From Streptomyces sp. NBC_01241 (GTDB lineage: Bacteria > Actinomycetota > Actinomycetes > Streptomycetales > Streptomycetaceae): DNA of 64,000 bases. A model generated the notes under the pieces. The model searched no databases. It was not told the origin of the DNA and worked only from the letters and a program-made list of their open reading frames with translations. The translations under genes were made by a program, and so were the position numbers. This document shows positions 60,056 to 64,000 of this stretch, piece after piece (within the stretch, counting starts at the first letter, position 1; each line of letters begins with the position of its first letter). The stretch spans positions 4,250,501 to 4,314,500 of the forward strand of contig NZ_CP108494.1 of assembly GCF_041435435.1 (NCBI RefSeq), read 5' to 3'.

Positions 60056-62221
60056 TCAGCGCCCGAGCCGCCCTCGGACCATGCCGACCATGCCGTTGAT
60101 CTCTTCGATCCGCATCCGCTTGGCGGCGACGAAGAAGACGCCCAGCAGAACGGCCCCACCGCAGATCAGCGCGACGAGTGAGCCGAAGGCGCTTTCACCG
60201 AGGCCCATGAGAACAGCGAAGCCGACGCCGCCGCCGAGCGCCGCTGCCGGGATGGCGGCCAGGCACAGGCGGGCGTAGGTGCGGACGACGTGGGCGCCGT
60301 CCAGATCGCCGCCCAGCCGGTTGCGCAGCCGTCGCCACGCGATGCCCACGCCGACGGCGTAGGCGAGTCCGTACGCGGCAGCCATGCCGACCACGGCCCA
60401 CTGCGCCGGCAGGATTACGTAGCAGAGAGCCGAGGCGGCCGCGTTGACCGCGGCGACGATGACCGTGTTGTAGAAGGGCGTCCGGGTGTCCTCGTAGGCA
60501 TAGAAGCCTCGCAGCACCACGTACTGCACGGAGTACGGGATCAGGCCGAGACCGAATGCCATGAGGATGAAGCCCATGGACCGGGCCGCTTCGGTACCCG
60601 CGGAGGCATACAGCAGGGTGCACATCGGCAGGCCGAGGGCGAGGAACATGAAGGCCACCGGCACGATCGCCACGGCTGAGTTCCGCAGGCCCTGGGAGAT
60701 GTCGTCGCGGACGGCGCCCGGGTCGTCGTCGTGGGCGGCGCGGGAGATGCGGGGCAGCAAGGCCGCCATGACCGACACGGTGATGATCGCCTGCGGCATG
60801 CCCCAGATGAGCTGAGCGTTGGAATAGGCAAGGAAACCGGTGCCGTCCTTGCCGGACAGTTTGCCCGCCGATGTCGCGAGCTGGGTGACGACGATTACGC
60901 CTGCCTGGTTGGCCAGCACGAACAGGACGGTCCACTTGGCCAGCTTGATCGTCTTGCCGAGCCCGTGTCCCTTCCAGTCGAAGCGCGGCCGGAAGCGGAA
61001 GCCGGCCTCGCGCAGGTACGGGATCATGGCCAGGGCCTGGACGATCAGGCCGAGCAGCGTGCCGATGCCCAGCAGCCGGACGCCCTCCGGCGGGATTGTC
61101 TGAACCCCCATCTGGGATTCGGCGGAGGTGCCGTAGACCCAGATGAACATGCCGAACGTGAAGATCATGACGATGTTGTTGAGGACCGGGGTCCACATCA
61201 TCGCGCCGAACCTGCCGCGGGCGTTGAGGATCTGGCCCATCACGACATGCACGCCCATGAAGAAGATGGTGGGCAGGCAGTACCGGGCGAACGTCACGGC
61301 GACGCTGTTGGCGGCCGTGTCCCCGGCGATCGTGGGCGACATCATGTGGATCAGCCACGGAGCGGCGAAGACCGCGAGCGCGACGATCACACCGAGCGCG
61401 ACCATCACCAGCGTCAGCAGACGGTTGGCGTAGGCCTCGCCGCCGTCCTCGTCGTCCTTCATGGATCGCACGAGCTGGGGAACGAAGACCGAGTTCAGCC
61501 CGCCACCGACGGTGAGGATGTAAATCATCGTCGGCAGGGTGTACGCGATGGTGAAGCTGTCGCCGAGAAGTGCCGCACCGAGCGCGGCGGTGATCACGAG
61601 GCTGCGGACGAATCCGGTGAGCCGGGACACGAGCGTGCCGGCCGCCATCACCGCACTGGACTTCAGCACGCCGGAGGCCCGGCCGCCGGACTTGGGCGGT
61701 GCGGGCGCCGGGGCCGGGGCAGGCTCGGGCTCGGCCGGGACGGGGGAGGGGCCTGCCGGGCCCTCCTGGTCCCGGAACAGGTGGGCGAAGGCGTCAGGCT
61801 GTTCACGGTCGTGGGATGCCTGGCTGACGAGATCGTCGACCCCGACGAACTGGGTGGTCGCCGGGTTGTCGCCGTACGGCAGGTGCCGCGACGGTCCGTC
61901 GGGCTCGGGGGGTGGGGTCTGTGCCCAGATACGCGGGTCGGGCGGGTACTGCGCCGCGGGCGGCTGCTGGTAGAGCGGCTGGGGCTGCTGGTAGGTGCCA
62001 GGGGGCGGCGGCGGGTGCGCGGCGCGGTCGTACAGCGCCTCGGTCACCGGATCCTGGACGGACAGGTCCTGGGCCCGGTAGGGATCGTAGGCGTACGCGG
62101 ACTGCAGGTACGGATCGCGCGTCGGCGGAACCTGGTCCGGTGCGGGAGGGACCGGAGGCCCACCGGAAGACCCGGCTCCGCCCGCACCCTGACCGCGGTC
62201 ATCGTCGTACGGCGCGTTCAT
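60056..62221 (-). CDS. murJ: Lipid II flippase MurJ
   Basis: A 721-residue polytopic protein of the MOP superfamily that flips lipid II. The first 175 residues are Pro/Gln/Tyr-rich and cytoplasmic, absent from E. coli MurJ. Some 14 membrane helices follow with the family motifs SRLTGFVRSLVITAALGAAL, GGLNSVFVPQLVRSM and GLIPYSVQYVVLRGFYAYED. The start ATG 62221 (MNAPYDDDRGQG) is clear. It is followed by the pseudokinase gene, so the mycobacterial fusion is split here. Confidence 0.96.
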   Translation of the reverse strand: MNAPYDDDRGQGAGGAGSSGGPPVPPAPDQVPPTRDPYLQSAYAYDPYRAQDLSVQDPVTEALYDRAAHPPPPPGTYQQPQPLYQQPPAAQYPPDPRIWAQTPPPEPDGPSRHLPYGDNPATTQFVGVDDLVSQASHDREQPDAFAHLFRDQEGPAGPSPVPAEPEPAPAPAPAPPKSGGRASGVLKSSAVMAAGTLVSRLTGFVRSLVITAALGAALLGDSFTIAYTLPTMIYILTVGGGLNSVFVPQLVRSMKDDEDGGEAYANRLLTLVMVALGVIVALAVFAAPWLIHMMSPTIAGDTAANSVAVTFARYCLPTIFFMGVHVVMGQILNARGRFGAMMWTPVLNNIVMIFTFGMFIWVYGTSAESQMGVQTIPPEGVRLLGIGTLLGLIVQALAMIPYLREAGFRFRPRFDWKGHGLGKTIKLAKWTVLFVLANQAGVIVVTQLATSAGKLSGKDGTGFLAYSNAQLIWGMPQAIITVSVMAALLPRISRAAHDDDPGAVRDDISQGLRNSAVAIVPVAFMFLALGLPMCTLLYASAGTEAARSMGFILMAFGLGLIPYSVQYVVLRGFYAYEDTRTPFYNTVIVAAVNAAASALCYVILPAQWAVVGMAAAYGLAYAVGVGIAWRRLRNRLGGDLDGAHVVRTYARLCLAAIPAAALGGGVGFAVLMGLGESAFGSLVALICGGAVLLGVFFVAAKRMRIEEINGMVGMVRGRLGR

Positions 62222-62270
62222 CGAAACCCCACCTCATCGTCCCCGGCCGACCGGCCACGACAGACATCGC

Positions 62271-64000
62271 TCAACGTTCCACTTTCTCACCCGGGCCCGA
62301 CGGTGCCCCGCTTTCCGGACCGGTGTCCGGCGTCGGGTCACTCGGCTGCTCGGGATCGCTGCCGTCGCCGCCGGCCGCACCACCGGCGTTGGCCCGCTTG
62401 CGCCGGGTGTACATCTTGATGCCTGCGAGGACCAGAAGCAGCAGCCCGCCGGCGATCACCAGCAGCACGGTCGGGGTGAGCTCGGAGACCTTCACGGTGA
62501 AGGTCATCTCTCCGCCGTACGGCGTGCCGTCCTCGGTGTAGAGCTGTGCGGTCATCTGCACCTGACCGTTGATGTTGGCCGCGGCGTCGAACTTCACGGA
62601 CTGGCTGTGCCCGCCGGCGATCCGGATCGGCTGCTCCGCCACGGCCCCGCCGTTGTTCAGCTTGAGCCGGGTCGCGTTCTCCGACTTCAGCCGGAGGACC
62701 AGGTGGTCCACGCCCTGCAACAGCCTGTTCTGCACGGTCACCGGGATCGTCGCGCTGCGGCCGGACAGGGTGACGTCCGACTTCGAGATGAGCTGTACCT
62801 CGTTGATCAGACCCTGCAGGTAGGTGCGTACCGAGTCCCTGTACTGCTGGGCCTCCAGCGGCCGGCCGCGCCACGACGTCGACATGGACCGGTTGACTGC
62901 GTTGCCGAAGGGGGTCACCACGCGCTCCGGCCGGGCAAGGATGACCTGGAAGTTGTTGAGCGAGGCCTGGGTGGACTTGATGTCCTGGAACGCCTGGGTG
63001 GGCAGCTCCTGGCTGCGGAGCCGCTTCGGGTACTTGGAGGAGCCGGGGATGCTGGTCGTCGCGTCCGCGTCGGGCTTCGCCTCGGCCGCGTCGACGAGCC
63101 CGAGGGGCTGGGTCCAGCGTTCGTCGTCGAGGGAGTGCAGAGCGGCGGCCATCGACTGGGCCTGGGCGACCGTCGGCATCCGCTGCGGCGCGACGACGAT
63201 GCTCCGTTCCTCGTCCGTGTCCTGCTCGGTCAGGGCGAGGGTCTGCGCGAGGAACTTCTGTACGGCGAGGGTGGACTTCCCCGCCTTCGACATATCGCCC
63301 TGGAAGGCCGTGGAGAGCCGGGCGTCGGCGACGACGGCGGTGGTACCACCGCCGATGGGACGGGCCGAGGTCGGCGTGTACGGGAGACTGCCGGTCTCCT
63401 GGAGGCTGTCGCTGCGGGCGATCACGTTGTGTGCGCCGGCCGAGGTGGCCACGTCGACGATCGACGGATCCACCGCCCCGTCGACGGGCCACGCGAAGTC
63501 GGTCGACGGCTTCACATGCAGGATGGTCTGCACCGTCGTCCCGGCCACATCCGTGGCGGTCTGCAGGTGGCCGAGGGTGCCCGATACGTTCTTGCCACGG
63601 TGTGCGAGGGACGCCAGATCGGGATCGGCGAACGGCAGCGCGACGACCTTTCCGTCCGACACCGCGGCTTCCAGCGAGGTCAGCCACTTCTTGGCGACGG
63701 CCTGGTTCTTCCCGGCGACGGTGGTGTCGCCGGACTTCACGCGGTAGTTCCGTGCCATCGCGTCGACGCTGGCCAGCAGATCCGGGTCGATGACCCATGT
63801 CACAGGCAGCTGGCTGCCCAGCGAGACCAGCTGTTCCAGGCGCCCGCCCGGCGCGAGTTCGGCGGCCAGGTCGTCATTCGCGAACACGGGTGTCTGCTGA
63901 TCGTCGGAGCCCGTTTCGGCGGTGACGTGGGGCGACGCGATGAGCGGCCAGAGATAGGTGACCTTCGTCCTGGAGTCACGCTCCTCCTCCTGCCAGGGCA
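62271..64000 (-). CDS. DUF6049-like secreted membrane-anchored protein, C-terminal part
   Basis: The frame is open to the window edge, so about 576 C-terminal residues are seen. The visible region is extracytoplasmic: VTYLWPLIASPHVTAETGSD, WVIDPDLLASVDAMARNYRV, a beta-rich stretch with VQNRLLQGVDHLVLRLKSEN, and a final membrane helix (VLLVIAGGLLLLVLAGIKMY) with a basic, Gly-rich cytoplasmic tail. It matches the large exported protein encoded ahead of murJ in Streptomyces (DUF6049 in my memory). It lies 49 bp upstream of murJ and is probably co-transcribed. Function unknown. Confidence 0.82.
   Translation of the reverse strand, partial: PWQEEERDSRTKVTYLWPLIASPHVTAETGSDDQQTPVFANDDLAAELAPGGRLEQLVSLGSQLPVTWVIDPDLLASVDAMARNYRVKSGDTTVAGKNQAVAKKWLTSLEAAVSDGKVVALPFADPDLASLAHRGKNVSGTLGHLQTATDVAGTTVQTILHVKPSTDFAWPVDGAVDPSIVDVATSAGAHNVIARSDSLQETGSLPYTPTSARPIGGGTTAVVADARLSTAFQGDMSKAGKSTLAVQKFLAQTLALTEQDTDEERSIVVAPQRMPTVAQAQSMAAALHSLDDERWTQPLGLVDAAEAKPDADATTSIPGSSKYPKRLRSQELPTQAFQDIKSTQASLNNFQVILARPERVVTPFGNAVNRSMSTSWRGRPLEAQQYRDSVRTYLQGLINEVQLISKSDVTLSGRSATIPVTVQNRLLQGVDHLVLRLKSENATRLKLNNGGAVAEQPIRIAGGHSQSVKFDAAANINGQVQMTAQLYTEDGTPYGGEMTFTVKVSELTPTVLLVIAGGLLLLVLAGIKMYTRRKRANAGGAAGGDGSDPEQPSDPTPDTGPESGAPSGPGEKVER

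Overview
The window is high-GC actinobacterial chromosome and reads as the replication-origin region of a Streptomyces. Three things support this: the order dnaN - origin - dnaA - rpmH - rnpA - yidD - yidC - jag - rsmG - parA - parB, an origin packed with TTGTCCACA-type DnaA boxes, and parS sites (GTTTCACGTGAAAC) around parAB. Many genes start with GTG, and many pairs overlap as GTGA or ATGA, as is usual in Streptomyces. All assignments come from reading the sequence and from knowledge of the families; no database was searched.

Layout, left to right. (1) 1-2540: a truncated YhgE/Pip-like membrane protein gene divergent from a MarR regulator with two operator-like palindromes between them, then the decayed remains of a two-component system. 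(2) 2583-11035: tRNA-Leu and the growth/division signalling operon fhaA, fhaB, pstP, rodA, pbpA, pknB. (3) 11253-12314: an apparently inserted gene for a DNA-binding/Mrr-like nuclease fusion. (4) 12413-16968: a leftward operon with three class E sortases, a PabA/TrpG-type amidotransferase, a small membrane protein and a DUF881 protein; then crgA, a cluster of DnaA boxes, a rhomboid protease and a cyclophilin. (5) 19748-27534: an accessory-looking block with a DUF5324-like protein, an IclR regulator divergent from hutH across two perfect palindromes, and an ABC exporter divergent from a two-component system across five 23-bp direct repeats. Transporter remnants lie on both sides of the ABC/two-component part. 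(6) 27862-35525: tRNA-Ala, an HTH protein, a second Ser/Thr kinase, two related secreted proteins (one with a VWA domain), tRNA-Ile and small proteins.

(7) 35529-47571: gyrA, gyrB, a DciA-like DUF721 protein, recF, gnd, dnaN, oriC and dnaA, all leftward. (8) 47953-53916: rpmH to parB, rightward. (9) 54223-64000: a GNAT acetyltransferase, then leftward trxA/trxB with a SigR-type promoter, an ECF sigma/anti-sigma pair, a pseudokinase, murJ and a truncated DUF6049-like protein.

How it works together: DnaA, DnaN, gyrase, DciA-like protein, RecF, ParA/ParB and their sites start replication and segregate the origin. The PknB-PstP-FhaA/FhaB-RodA-PbpA set and the pseudokinase-MurJ pair form the two halves of a phospho-regulated peptidoglycan synthesis pathway, with CrgA tuning division. 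The sortases anchor surface proteins. The least routine parts are the inserted nuclease gene with its repeated hairpins and tandem-duplicated start, the DnaA-box cluster 27 kb from oriC, the 23-bp repeat array, the IclR/hutH twin operators, and the parS site built into a transcription-terminator hairpin.
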